From Maricaulis salignorans (GTDB taxonomy: Bacteria > Pseudomonadota > Alphaproteobacteria > Caulobacterales > Aquidulcibacteraceae), in contig CAMDDL010000004.1 in NCBI GenBank assembly GCA_945891505.1, forward strand, positions 1-64,000: a stretch of 64,000 nucleotides of DNA. Direction: 5' to 3'. Below, in pieces: positions 34,456-42,707 of the stretch (position 1 is its first letter; the number at the start of each line of letters is the position of its first letter). The notes beneath the pieces were generated by a model. That model was not told the DNA's origin. It did no database searches and was given only the letters and a program-made list of their open reading frames with translations. A program made the translations under genes and the position numbers.

Positions 34456-35022
34456 ATGTATTCCCACAGTTTTGCGTATCCGGGCCCCAAAAACCAAGCA
34501 CCACCGCTTCTAATCTGTAGCGATCTTGTTGTTGACGGACATTTGTCGGAAGAACCTGCCTCTTGGCGAACCTGCATTCACAATAGTGCGCTAATCCTGA
34601 AGACTGCTCGTAAGCAGGGCTGGCAGATTGTGCACGTGTATCGCCAAGATCGCGCCCCAAATCCAATTGCCAGTCTACGACCCGCAACCGAAGAGCCGGT
34701 CTTTCAATGCCGGGGGCCCTCTGCACTGTCCTCCTCTGCCCTTCGTGACTTCTTGGCCATGAATGCGACAGAGGAAATTATTCTGATTGGTCGCTCTCTG
34801 GTGCCGTCTTGTCTGTCAACTGCAGTCGCAGCAGCCGACTTGGGTGTCGCTGTAACTTTGGTTGCAGATGCTGTGTCGCACGGTGCAGCCGAATCTCATG
34901 ACACATCACTCTCCATTGCTCATGCGGCGATGCGCCTGGTCCCTCAGTTTGCCACCATGACCAGCACAGCAAAGCTTTTGCAGCTTCAATCGAGCCTAAG
35001 TCTATTTGTTTCTGGAACTTGA
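34456..35022 (+). CDS. Isochorismatase-like hydrolase with altered active site
   Basis: This 188-residue protein has the alpha/beta fold of the cysteine hydrolase family that includes nicotinamidase and isochorismatase. The catalytic aspartate is present in LLICSDLVVDG (D23). The nucleophile region appears as GRSLVPSCLSTAVAAADLG, and the conserved ADAVSH follows. The lysine that completes the triad is usually found after a Val/Ile in a V-x-K pattern. It is replaced in VFQCRGPSALSSS by Cys-Arg. The protein may thus be inactive, or use a changed mechanism. It is the third gene of the four-gene unit. Confidence 0.8.
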   Translation: MYSHSFAYPGPKNQAPPLLICSDLVVDGHLSEEPASWRTCIHNSALILKTARKQGWQIVHVYRQDRAPNPIASLRPATEEPVFQCRGPSALSSSALRDFLAMNATEEIILIGRSLVPSCLSTAVAAADLGVAVTLVADAVSHGAAESHDTSLSIAHAAMRLVPQFATMTSTAKLLQLQSSLSLFVSGT

Positions 35023-35023
35023 T

Positions 35024-35317
35024 ATGACGATCTTTTCGCTCGCCAGCTCGATCAATGATAACCTCCAGACGAAGTCAGGCTCTGGCCCGCCCGCGAAAGA
35101 AGGCACGTCGCCCCAACTCCCCAGTGAGCCGGTCTTGCACGTTATGCGCACGGCCCTGCAATGCTTGGGCCCACTCGCGTTCAGCGATGCGATGGTGTTG
35201 TCGCGGATGCTAAAGCGTCTGTTTGAAATTGAAACTGACGATGGCGTCGTCGTTGCAATCGATCACGCTAAAGAACTGACCGAACTGCTACAACTTCAAA
35301 AGCGCGCGGCCCGATAA
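35024..35317 (+). CDS. Unrecognised 97-residue protein, last gene of a four-gene unit
   Basis: I do not recognise a family. It is a small soluble protein with a Pro/Ser/Gly-rich first third (residues 20-40) and a helical second half (SDAMVLSRMLKRLFEIE and AKELTELLQLQKRA), which suggests a partner or dimerisation surface. The ATG lies one base after the stop of the preceding gene, and no separate promoter is likely. A longer frame opens at a TTG 18 bases upstream but would overlap the previous gene. Confidence 0.6.
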   Translation: MTIFSLASSINDNLQTKSGSGPPAKEGTSPQLPSEPVLHVMRTALQCLGPLAFSDAMVLSRMLKRLFEIETDDGVVVAIDHAKELTELLQLQKRAAR

Positions 35318-35326
35318 GCCCGCCAT

Positions 35327-37027
35327 CTAGCGCCGCGTGATCCGCGCAGCACCACGTGCACGTGGATCAGGCGAAACAAGGGGTTGACCATTCTTGACCT
35401 GAATGGCCGCAATGTCCCCGTTATAGTTTTGCGCCTCAATTCGATAATTACGGCGCTGAAGCTCTTGCTTCAGGTCTGAGGGTGCTGGCGCATAGGGTTC
35501 GGTGAAGAGAGTGTTTTCTGGCAGAAGCTGGTGGTGATAACGCGGCGCATCCACGGCAGCTTTCAAGGGCATCTTATAGTCCAGCGCATTCAGCAGGACT
35601 TGGAAAACGGTCGTAATGATGCGCGACCCTCCAGGCGAACCCAAAACCATGGCAGGCACGCCATTCTTCATTAGGATGGTTGGCGTCATCGATGAAAGGG
35701 GGCGTTTGAAGGGCTGAATTGCATTGGCATCACCGCCCACCACGCCAAACTGATTGGCAACGCCGGGCTTTGCGGAAAAGTCATCCATCTCATTGTTGAG
35801 AAGGAAGCCCGCACCCTCAACCACGACGCCAGAGCCATACCAACCATTGATCGTGTAGGTATTTGAAACCGCATTTCCGTCTGCATCAACGACGGAGTAA
35901 TGCGTCGTCTGTGGCTTCTCAAGGCCCGGGCGAACTTGTTCAGTTGGCGATGGAAACTCTGCTTGCACGCCTTTTGCCCGCGTCCTGATATAGTCAGGAG
36001 CCAACAATCGCGCGACGGGCACTTCGACAAAGTCAGGGTCACCCAGATAAACAGCACGATCGGCGAACACGCGCTTTTCAAGTTCCGCCAGTAAATGGAT
36101 ATATTGAGCGGAATTGTGCGCAACGCCTGCAAACAAATCCGATCGCGCTTCCTTCATGCCCAGCAACTGCAGGAGAGCAATCCCGCCTGAGCTGGGCGGT
36201 GGTGCACTAACAACATCATAGCCACGCCAGTTGGAGGTTAGCGCTGTACGCCAAGCCGGACGATAGGCTTCAAGGTCAGATAGGCTGATCAGCCCTTTCT
36301 CGATGCCCCGGCTCATTTGTGCCACGATTTGGGTCGCGACGCGGCCTTGATAGAAGGCGGAGGGGCCGCGTTGGGCAATCGCTTCAAGCGTATTGGCAAG
36401 CTCTGGTTGGGCAAAGATCTTACCCTCTGCCATTGTACCAAAATAGCTGCCAAGATTCGTATCGCGCCCCAGTTCCGCGAAGGCTTCTTGATAGATGCGG
36501 ATCATTTGGGCTGGCGGGGTGAACCCTTCCCGCGCCAAGCCAATGGCGGGCCCAACAACACGAGCCCAAGGCAGTCTTCCAAACCGGCGGTGAGCGGCAT
36601 AAAGGCCCGCTACCGTCCCAGGCGTTCCCGCCGCCAAATTGCCAATCACCGTGCTGCCAGGCCGAACACCGCCTTCTGCGTTCAAATACATATCGGCTTT
36701 GGCTTTGGCAGGTGCTGTCTCACGATAGTCGAGGAAATAGGGCTTGCCTTGGATGACAAGGGTCATAAAGCCGCCGCCGCCAATATTACCCGCTTCGGGA
36801 TAGCTGACAGCAAGTGCAAAGCCGATGGCGACGGCGGCATCGACCGCATTGCCGCCGGCTTCAAGGATTTGGACGCCGATTTCTGCCGAAGGGGTATCCG
36901 CCGTTGCCACTGCCCCAGCTTTCAAGACACGGCCGCCCTTGGCCATGCCCGCTTCCGGTAGGCACAGCGTCCCTGTCAGACCAAGGCCCAAGCCCCATAA
37001 AGTTTCACGACGTGAGGTTTTGGACAT
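35327..37027 (-). CDS. ggt: Gamma-glutamyltransferase
   Basis: This autoprocessed Ntn-hydrolase cleaves the gamma-glutamyl bond of glutathione in the periplasm. The 566-residue precursor begins with a twin-arginine-like signal (SRRETLWGLG) before a hydrophobic stretch to about residue 28. The catalytic threonine that becomes the small-subunit N-terminus is T374 in KPQTTHYSVVD. The substrate motif SPGGSRI and the LNNEMDDFS region are intact. It is convergent with the four-gene unit, ending 10 bases from it, and stands alone otherwise. Confidence 0.94.
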   Translation of the reverse strand: MSKTSRRETLWGLGLGLTGTLCLPEAGMAKGGRVLKAGAVATADTPSAEIGVQILEAGGNAVDAAVAIGFALAVSYPEAGNIGGGGFMTLVIQGKPYFLDYRETAPAKAKADMYLNAEGGVRPGSTVIGNLAAGTPGTVAGLYAAHRRFGRLPWARVVGPAIGLAREGFTPPAQMIRIYQEAFAELGRDTNLGSYFGTMAEGKIFAQPELANTLEAIAQRGPSAFYQGRVATQIVAQMSRGIEKGLISLSDLEAYRPAWRTALTSNWRGYDVVSAPPPSSGGIALLQLLGMKEARSDLFAGVAHNSAQYIHLLAELEKRVFADRAVYLGDPDFVEVPVARLLAPDYIRTRAKGVQAEFPSPTEQVRPGLEKPQTTHYSVVDADGNAVSNTYTINGWYGSGVVVEGAGFLLNNEMDDFSAKPGVANQFGVVGGDANAIQPFKRPLSSMTPTILMKNGVPAMVLGSPGGSRIITTVFQVLLNALDYKMPLKAAVDAPRYHHQLLPENTLFTEPYAPAPSDLKQELQRRNYRIEAQNYNGDIAAIQVKNGQPLVSPDPRARGAARITRR

Positions 37028-37168
37028 GGCTTCTAGTTTCTCGCAAAAAATCCGAAAGGTGGTGGCCCGTCACATTAGACTGCAGTGCGACATAAAAACA
37101 ACTTCCAAGCGGATGGAGTTTGGTTAGGGTGCCAGCAAAACAAACACATCAAGGTGGGTGAGGAAGAC

Positions 37169-37891
37169 ATGACTAAAGTTGCAGTTGTTACAGGTGGATC
37201 GCGCGGCATTGGCGCGGCAATTTCAATCGCTTTACGCGATGCAGGATATGCAGTGGCTGCCAATTATGGCGGGAACGATGAGGCCGCCGCGGCATTTTCA
37301 GCGGAAACGGGTATTGCCACCTATAAATTCGATGTTGGTGATTATGAGGCTTGTGCCGCCGCTATGGCAAAAATTGAAGCCGATCTCGGCCCGGTTGACG
37401 TGCTCGTCAACAATGCCGGTATCACCAAGGACGGCTTCTTCCACAAAATGTCGCCAGAGCAATGGCGCGGTGTGATCAATGTCGACCTCGACAGCTTGTT
37501 CAATTGCACGCGTCCAGTGATCAATGGCATGCGGGAGCGTGGCTATGGCCGCATCATCAATATCTCTTCCATCAATGGTCAAAAGGGCCAAGTTGGCCAG
37601 GTCAATTACTCCGCTGCCAAAGCGGGCGTGATCGGCTTTACTAAAGCCTTAGCGCAGGAAGGTGCAGCCAAAGGCGTGACCGTCAATTGCGTCGCACCGG
37701 GCTATATTGCGACGGAAATGGTTTCCGCCATGCACCCAGATGCGTTGGCCAAAGTAAAGGCAGGCATTCCTTGCGGCCGCTTGGGCGAAAGCGAAGAAAT
37801 TGCGCGCGCTGTTTTGTTCTTGGTAGAAGATCCAGGCTTCATCAATGGCTCAACGCTGACCATCAATGGCGCGCAATATATCGCGGGCTAA
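37169..37891 (+). CDS. phaB: Acetoacetyl-CoA reductase
   Basis: This NADPH-dependent short-chain dehydrogenase reduces acetoacetyl-CoA to (R)-3-hydroxybutyryl-CoA for polyhydroxyalkanoate synthesis. It has 240 residues, with the cofactor motif GGSRGIG (9-15), NNAG (81-84), S134, Y147 and K151 as the catalytic set, and the PhaB-type NAGITKDGFFHKM stretch. The ATG at 37169 has GAGGAAG shortly upstream; the open frame extends 28 codons earlier without conservation. phaA and phaC are not in the window. An intrinsic terminator follows. Confidence 0.92.
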   Translation: MTKVAVVTGGSRGIGAAISIALRDAGYAVAANYGGNDEAAAAFSAETGIATYKFDVGDYEACAAAMAKIEADLGPVDVLVNNAGITKDGFFHKMSPEQWRGVINVDLDSLFNCTRPVINGMRERGYGRIINISSINGQKGQVGQVNYSAAKAGVIGFTKALAQEGAAKGVTVNCVAPGYIATEMVSAMHPDALAKVKAGIPCGRLGESEEIARAVLFLVEDPGFINGSTLTINGAQYIAG

Positions 37892-37910
37892 AGCGATGCA
37901 TCGACCATAA

Positions 37911-37945
37911 AAAAGGCTGTCAGGTTCGCCCTGACAGCCTTTTTT
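37911..37945. terminator. Bidirectional Rho-independent terminator between phaB and metK
   Basis: A perfect 10-bp stem (GGCTGTCAGG with CCTGACAGCC) is capped by a TTCGC loop and flanked by an A-run on the left and T-run on the right, so it serves both the rightward phaB and the leftward metK transcripts. Confidence 0.92.
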
Positions 37946-37966
37946 CGTTTATGAGTACGTGGCGAC

Positions 37967-39163
37967 TTACGAGAGCAAGTCTTTCAAGCCATCGATCAGA
38001 TCGGTTTTCTCCCACGAGAAGCCGCCATCGGCTTCAGGTGCCCGGCCGAAGTGGCCATAAGCAGAAGTGCGGGCATAAATTGGTTTGTTAAGGTCCAGGT
38101 GGCCGCGAATGCCGCGTGGGGTCAGCTTCATCAGCTGTGGCAATCGGGCTTCCAACTTGTCGAGATCGCACCGTTCGGTCCCATCGCAATTGGCGTAGAT
38201 CGACAAAGGCTCTGCCACGCCAATGGCATAGGAGAGTTGCAGCGTGCAGCGATCAGCCAGACCGGCAGCTACGATGTTCTTTGCCAGATAGCGGGCTGCA
38301 TAAGCGGCTGAACGGTCCACCTTCGTAGGGTCCTTGCCCGAGAATGCGCCGCCGCCATGAGGAGCTGCCCCGCCATAGGTGTCGACAATGATCTTACGAC
38401 CGGTCAGGCCGCAATCGCCATCAGGACCGCCAACGACGAACTTGCCAGTTGGGTTGATGTGCCAGACGCAATCGCGGTCGATTGGCAAAATATCGCCCAA
38501 AGCATTGCGGATGTATGGTTCCACAATTCCGCGAATATCTTCGCTGGTCAGGCTTTCGTCGAGGTGCTGGGTCGATAGAACGATCGAGGTTGCAGCCACT
38601 GGTTTGCCATTTTCGTAGCGCGCGGTGACTTGGCTTTTCGCATCGGGGCCCAACATAGCCAGCACGCCACTTTTGCGCGCATCTGCCAGATCCTTCAGGA
38701 TCTTATGGCTAAACTGAATAGGAGCTGGCATAAGTTCTGGGGTTTCATTGGTGGCGTAGCCAAACATGATGCCCTGATCGCCTGCGCCTTCTTCCTTATT
38801 GCCGCTGGCGTCAACGCCCATTGCAATATGTTCGGATTGGCCATGCAACAGCACTTCAATGTCGGCATATTGCCAATGAAAGCCGTCTTGAGCGTAGCCA
38901 ATGTCCTTAATGGCCATACGCGCTGTATGCGCAATCAAGTCTTCAGTGACAGTGTCGGTGCCGCGGAACTCGCCCGCGATAACCACCCGATTGGTGGTGG
39001 CCAAGGTCTCGGCCGCGCAGCGCAAGGCCCAAGGGTCTAGCCCTTCGGCGATGGTGTGACGGAAATACAGGTCAACAACTTCGTCTGAAATCCGGTCGCA
39101 GACTTTGTCTGGATGGCCTTCAGAAACGCTTTCAGATGTAAAAAGATATGACGCTCGGGCCAA
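37967..39163 (-). CDS. metK: S-adenosylmethionine synthase, TTG start
   Basis: MetK makes SAM from methionine and ATP. The 398-residue protein has [15 protein letters not shown] near residue 14, the ATP site [13 protein letters not shown] near 128-140, and [23 protein letters not shown] near 270-292. The start is a TTG at 39163: a GGAG sits 7 bases upstream and an in-frame stop occurs five codons earlier, so no ATG start is available. The upstream region carries an AT-rich 8-bp palindrome but I see no known SAM riboswitch. It is divergent from argE. Confidence 0.96.
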   Translation of the reverse strand: MARASYLFTSESVSEGHPDKVCDRISDEVVDLYFRHTIAEGLDPWALRCAAETLATTNRVVIAGEFRGTDTVTEDLIAHTARMAIKDIGYAQDGFHWQYADIEVLLHGQSEHIAMGVDASGNKEEGAGDQGIMFGYATNETPELMPAPIQFSHKILKDLADARKSGVLAMLGPDAKSQVTARYENGKPVAATSIVLSTQHLDESLTSEDIRGIVEPYIRNALGDILPIDRDCVWHINPTGKFVVGGPDGDCGLTGRKIIVDTYGGAAPHGGGAFSGKDPTKVDRSAAYAARYLAKNIVAAGLADRCTLQLSYAIGVAEPLSIYANCDGTERCDLDKLEARLPQLMKLTPRGIRGHLDLNKPIYARTSAYGHFGRAPEADGGFSWEKTDLIDGLKDLLS

Positions 39164-39190
39164 TGGTCTACTCCAGGATGCGATTTCGGG

Positions 39191-39212
39191 GATATAAATA
39201 CATGTTTATATC
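39191..39212. promoter_or_regulatory. AT-rich 8-bp inverted repeat between metK and argE
   Basis: GATATAAA (39191-39198) and TTTATATC (39205-39212) are perfect inverse complements six bases apart, 28 bases upstream of the metK start and 65 bases upstream of argE. TATAAA-like sequence on both strands suggests overlapping divergent -10 elements, possibly an operator. Confidence 0.4.
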
Positions 39213-39276
39213 TTGAAATCAACTAAACCAACGAAAGAATTGGCCTAAACGCTGCGACCATGGCAAAGTGCTTCCC

Positions 39277-40446
39277 ATGACCCGAAATGAAGACCTGACG
39301 AACACGATCGAGATTCTGACCAGACTGGTTGCTTTTGACACCACGTCCCGGAATTCAAATCTGCAGCTAATTGAATGGGTTGAAGCCCATGTCGCACCCT
39401 TGAAGCCGCATCTGCGCCGGGTTCCTAATGCCGATGGCACCAAGACGAATCTGATCATCAGCTTTGGCCCGCTCGAAGCGCCGGGCGGGGTTGTTTTGTC
39501 AGGACATACCGATGTTGTCCCCGTCGACGGGCAGGATTGGAGCACCGATCCGTGGGTTCTGACCGAACGCGATAGCCGTTTGTATGGTCGAGGGACTTGC
39601 GACATGAAGGGATTTGCCGCCTGTGCGCTCGCATTTGCGCCGGCTATGGCCAAGGCAAGCCTAACCGCGGCCATTCATATTGCCCTGTCTTATGATGAGG
39701 AAATTGGCTGCCTAGGTGCACCCTCCTTGGTTGAGGTGCTCAATCAGCATTATGCCAAGCCCGAGGCCGTTATCATTGGCGAGCCGAGCGATATGGGCGT
39801 GGTCTCTGGTCAAAAGGGCCTGTCGACCTTTCTGATCGAAATAACCGGACGCGCAGCCCACTCCAGCCAAGTGCAGCAAGGGGTCTCGGCCATTATGGAG
39901 GCGGTGCCGCTTTTGGCAAATCTCCGCGCATTGGCTGAGAAAGTCCGGGCCAACGCGCCGAAAAATAGCCCGTTTGAGCCGCCGGGCACCACCCTCACCA
40001 TCGGTCTGATTGACGGCGGAACGGCTTCCAACATCCTCGCCCAGTCATGCAACATAACATGGGACATGCGCTTTGAAGTGGGCGATGATCCTCAGGTCCA
40101 TGAAGCCCGGGTGTCAGCGTGGGTGGCTGAAGTCGACGCGTCCATCAAGGCGCGAGCCCCCGAAGGTGGAGCACGCATGGTGCGCCGATCCCTCTCTCCG
40201 GCTATGGCACCAGAGACACAAGGCGCTGCAGAAGCTTTGGCGCGGGCCTTGACCGGCGACAACACAACCCGCGCCGTGGCTTATGCGACCGAAGGCGGCA
40301 TTTTCCAAGGCGGTGGCCTATCGACCGTCATCTGTGGTCCAGGCTCCATCCTACAAGCCCACCAACCCGATGAATTCATCGAAATCTCTCAGCTGGCAGC
40401 CAGTTGTGTGTTCATGGGCCGACTGGTGAAGCGGCTGTCTGCCTAG
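39277..40446 (+). CDS. argE: Acetylornithine deacetylase
   Basis: This M20-family zinc hydrolase of 389 residues removes the acetyl group from N-acetylornithine in arginine synthesis. The metal ligands and catalytic residues are readable in LSGHTDVVPVDG (near residue 76), RGTCDMKGF (near 109) and SYDEEIGCLGA (near 140). Close relatives include succinyl-diaminopimelate desuccinylase, but the SGHTDVVPVDGQDWSTDP spacing fits ArgE best. A GTG three codons upstream is possible; no strong ribosome site is present for either. It is a single-gene unit. Confidence 0.9.
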   Translation: MTRNEDLTNTIEILTRLVAFDTTSRNSNLQLIEWVEAHVAPLKPHLRRVPNADGTKTNLIISFGPLEAPGGVVLSGHTDVVPVDGQDWSTDPWVLTERDSRLYGRGTCDMKGFAACALAFAPAMAKASLTAAIHIALSYDEEIGCLGAPSLVEVLNQHYAKPEAVIIGEPSDMGVVSGQKGLSTFLIEITGRAAHSSQVQQGVSAIMEAVPLLANLRALAEKVRANAPKNSPFEPPGTTLTIGLIDGGTASNILAQSCNITWDMRFEVGDDPQVHEARVSAWVAEVDASIKARAPEGGARMVRRSLSPAMAPETQGAAEALARALTGDNTTRAVAYATEGGIFQGGGLSTVICGPGSILQAHQPDEFIEISQLAASCVFMGRLVKRLSA

Positions 40447-40454
40447 CAGTCAGC

Positions 40455-41912
40455 CTAAATGCCGGGAGAGCCGGCAAATGTGCGATAGAGGCCAATCGCC
40501 GCATCACTCAATTGGGCCTGATTGGCAAGGCGTGCCTGTCGCGCACTAGCGAGCGCACTTTCGGCCTCTAAACGGTCCTTGAACGAAGCAAGCCCGACGT
40601 TGAAGCTTGCTTGTGTCGCATCAAAGCGCACTTGAGCGGCGCGCTCTCCATCGACACCAGCTTTCGCGCGGGCTTGCGCTTGTCCATAGGCGGACAAGGC
40701 GTTTTGCCCTTCCGCTATCGCGTTCAACGTGGTGGAACGATAGGACAATAAAGCTTGCTCGAAGCGTGCGTCGGCAGTTTTGAGGCTGGCGCGTCTTTGC
40801 CCGAAGTCAAACAAGGGGATCGAAATCGCTGGGCTCGTGTTGCCACGCTGAATGGTTTGCGCCAGTGGGTTACCGGCTAATGACGAAAGACTGGTGATTG
40901 TCCCCACAATGGACAGGCTTGGATAGAGATCGGCACGTGCAATCCCCACGCCAGCAGCTTGCAGCACGGCATCTTGCTCCGCGCGGGCCACATCCAGTCT
41001 GCGGCGCACGAAATTGGCCGGGACAGCATCCACGATGGGAGATTCCGAGCGGAAGGCAAAATTCTGTACCGGAGCCAATGTCTGATCAAGAGAGCCTGGA
41101 ACCACACCGCGCAGGATCGCGATCCGATCCAGCGAACCACGAACGCGTAACTCAGCATCAGGCACGCGTTGGCGAATCTGGGCTGCTTGGCCTTGGGAAA
41201 GACCCTTATCTGCCAAGGAAATTAGCCCTGCAGATTCACGGGCTTCCGCAATTGCGGCCAAGGAGTCAGCGCGGGCTAAATCTTCTTGTAAGTAGGCCAA
41301 GCTTTGTTGGGCGTTGCGCAAATCAATATAAGCCGCTGCCAGATCCGCAATAATCGCAATCTTAGCCGCTTCGAGCGAGGCCCTTGCCCCAGCTTCATTT
41401 GCCTTTGCGCCAGAAACAGCAGACCCAAAGCGCCCAAACAAGGGCACCTCCCATGTTGCGCGAAGAGCCGCTGTTCCGGTCGTTTGCTGATCCACAGCTG
41501 CACCGGTTGCTGAGGTCAGCTTGGTATCACCTATCGCATAATCGGTGTCGGCTACACCAGAAGCTGTCAGGCGTGGGGCAAAGCCTGCGATGGTGGCGCG
41601 TCCATTATTGCGTGCTTCAATTAAGCGTTGGTTGGCCAATTGGACCGAAATGCCTTCACTAAGCGCCTCGCGCACAAGCTTGTCCAAAACCGGGTCTGCA
41701 AACTGTGACCACCAAGCCGCGCTTTCGCCTGCAGGGGCAGGGGGCATATCGCGAAATGCATCCGGTAAAGCGGTGACCGGATTCTTTACCTTGGGCGCGC
41801 CCATGCCTGGAAACCCGACTGACCCGCCAGTTGCGCAACCACCCAAAAAAATCAGGACTGACAAACCGCCACTTAGGCCAAATCTGCGAAGATTCTTCTT
41901 GTTGGATGACAT
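40455..41912 (-). CDS. RND efflux outer-membrane lipoprotein (OprM/NodT family)
   Basis: This is the outer-membrane channel of the multidrug efflux system encoded rightward at 42.7-47.3 kb. The 485-residue protein begins with a lipoprotein signal with lipobox LGGC (C26). Two repeats of the OEP helical hairpin domain follow (WEVPLFGRFGSAVSGAKANEAGA in the first half; IPLFDFGQRRASLKTADARFEQA in the second). GGAG precedes the ATG at 41912; the upstream extension of the frame overlaps tetR in antisense and is not real. It is divergent from tetR across an intergenic region with a palindromic operator. Confidence 0.88.
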   Translation of the reverse strand: MSSNKKNLRRFGLSGGLSVLIFLGGCATGGSVGFPGMGAPKVKNPVTALPDAFRDMPPAPAGESAAWWSQFADPVLDKLVREALSEGISVQLANQRLIEARNNGRATIAGFAPRLTASGVADTDYAIGDTKLTSATGAAVDQQTTGTAALRATWEVPLFGRFGSAVSGAKANEAGARASLEAAKIAIIADLAAAYIDLRNAQQSLAYLQEDLARADSLAAIAEARESAGLISLADKGLSQGQAAQIRQRVPDAELRVRGSLDRIAILRGVVPGSLDQTLAPVQNFAFRSESPIVDAVPANFVRRRLDVARAEQDAVLQAAGVGIARADLYPSLSIVGTITSLSSLAGNPLAQTIQRGNTSPAISIPLFDFGQRRASLKTADARFEQALLSYRSTTLNAIAEGQNALSAYGQAQARAKAGVDGERAAQVRFDATQASFNVGLASFKDRLEAESALASARQARLANQAQLSDAAIGLYRTFAGSPGI

Positions 41913-42003
41913 CTGAACTCCAAGTGCCGACGTAGACATGCTGTCTCCACATAATGATGTTTTTTCGCTCGACCGCTTGACCTCGGGAGCAAGGCCGCAT
42001 AAT

Positions 42004-42019
42004 GCGAACGAACGTTCGC
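42004..42019. promoter_or_regulatory. TetR-type operator between the outer-membrane gene and tetR
   Basis: GCGAACG (42004-42010) and CGTTCGC (42013-42019) are perfect inverse complements separated by two bases, a 16-bp dyad of the kind bound by TetR/AcrR repressors. It lies 16 bases before the tetR start and in the promoter region of the divergent outer-membrane gene, allowing control of both. Confidence 0.7.
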
Positions 42020-42035
42020 TATCGGAATAGGACTT

Positions 42036-42707
42036 ATGTCGCGCACCGTCAACCCGTTGAAAGCTGAGATTAGACGTCGGGAGATCTTGGATGCAGCTCA
42101 AGCTTGCTTTGAGCGCCGCGGATTCCATGCGACGTCGATGGATCAGATTTGTACGGAAGCCAACATCAGCCCCGGCGGCCTCTATCGCTATTTTCCCTCC
42201 AAAGAAGCGATCATTGCTGCGATGGCCGACGATGAACGGCGCACGGCAACCTTGGCTTTTGATGAAGTGCGTGCGTCGGACAATTTCCTCATTGCCCTGT
42301 CAGAGCTGTTTGAGAAATTCACCGAAGCTTATTCCGAACCCAATCGGGCCGCGTTTGCTGCTGAACTGATGGCAGAAGCCGTTCGTAATCCCAAGTTTGC
42401 CGCCGTTGCGCGTGAGGCCGAAAGCAAGATCCGCACGGAAATCACAGCCCTGCTGCGGGCGGGTCAAGAATTGGGTCATGTGGAGCCGACCTTGGACCCT
42501 GCAGAGGCGTCAGCAGTTCTGATGGCCGCAGCTGACGGTCTGGGATTGCGCATGACCTTCATGAATGACTTTACCGCCGAAGAAGCCGGCCAAGCGCTGA
42601 AGAACTTAGTTCTGCGCTATCTCAATCCCGCTTCAACCCCAATCCAAATTCCCTCCCCTACCAAAAACTCGGCGAAAAAGCCGATTGGAGTTTCTAATGA
42701 CGCGTAA
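42036..42707 (+). CDS. TetR/AcrR-family repressor of the RND efflux system
   Basis: The N-terminal helix-turn-helix (REILDAAQACFERRGFHATSMDQICTEANIS, then PGGLYRYFPSKEAI) spans about residues 14-62 of 223. The C-terminal ligand-binding helices are typical of AcrR-like repressors. It overlaps the 5' end of the adaptor gene by 11 bases, so it is the first gene of the operon it likely controls, with the palindrome at 42004-42019 as operator. The ligand is unknown. Confidence 0.9.
   Translation: MSRTVNPLKAEIRRREILDAAQACFERRGFHATSMDQICTEANISPGGLYRYFPSKEAIIAAMADDERRTATLAFDEVRASDNFLIALSELFEKFTEAYSEPNRAAFAAELMAEAVRNPKFAAVAREAESKIRTEITALLRAGQELGHVEPTLDPAEASAVLMAAADGLGLRMTFMNDFTAEEAGQALKNLVLRYLNPASTPIQIPSPTKNSAKKPIGVSNDA

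Noticed and set aside
33177-35317. Prophage or recent mobile element for the four-gene unit
   Set aside because: No integrase, transposase, tRNA border or flanking repeats are visible, and base composition looks like that of the neighbours.
35345-35365. A CACGTG-containing stretch that resembles half of a parS site
   Set aside because: Only the central hexamer is present; the flanking TTT/AAA arms required by ParB are missing, and it lies inside ggt.
39164-39276. Possible SAM-responsive riboswitch upstream of metK
   Set aside because: I cannot match the conserved core or pseudoknot of the SAM-II, SAM-V or SAM/SAH classes; only an AT-rich dyad and a plain ribosome site are visible.
41913-42128. 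A 72-residue N-terminal extension of the outer-membrane lipoprotein
   Set aside because: It would run through the operator and into tetR on the opposite strand. The internal ATG has a GGAG ribosome site and gives a proper lipoprotein signal.
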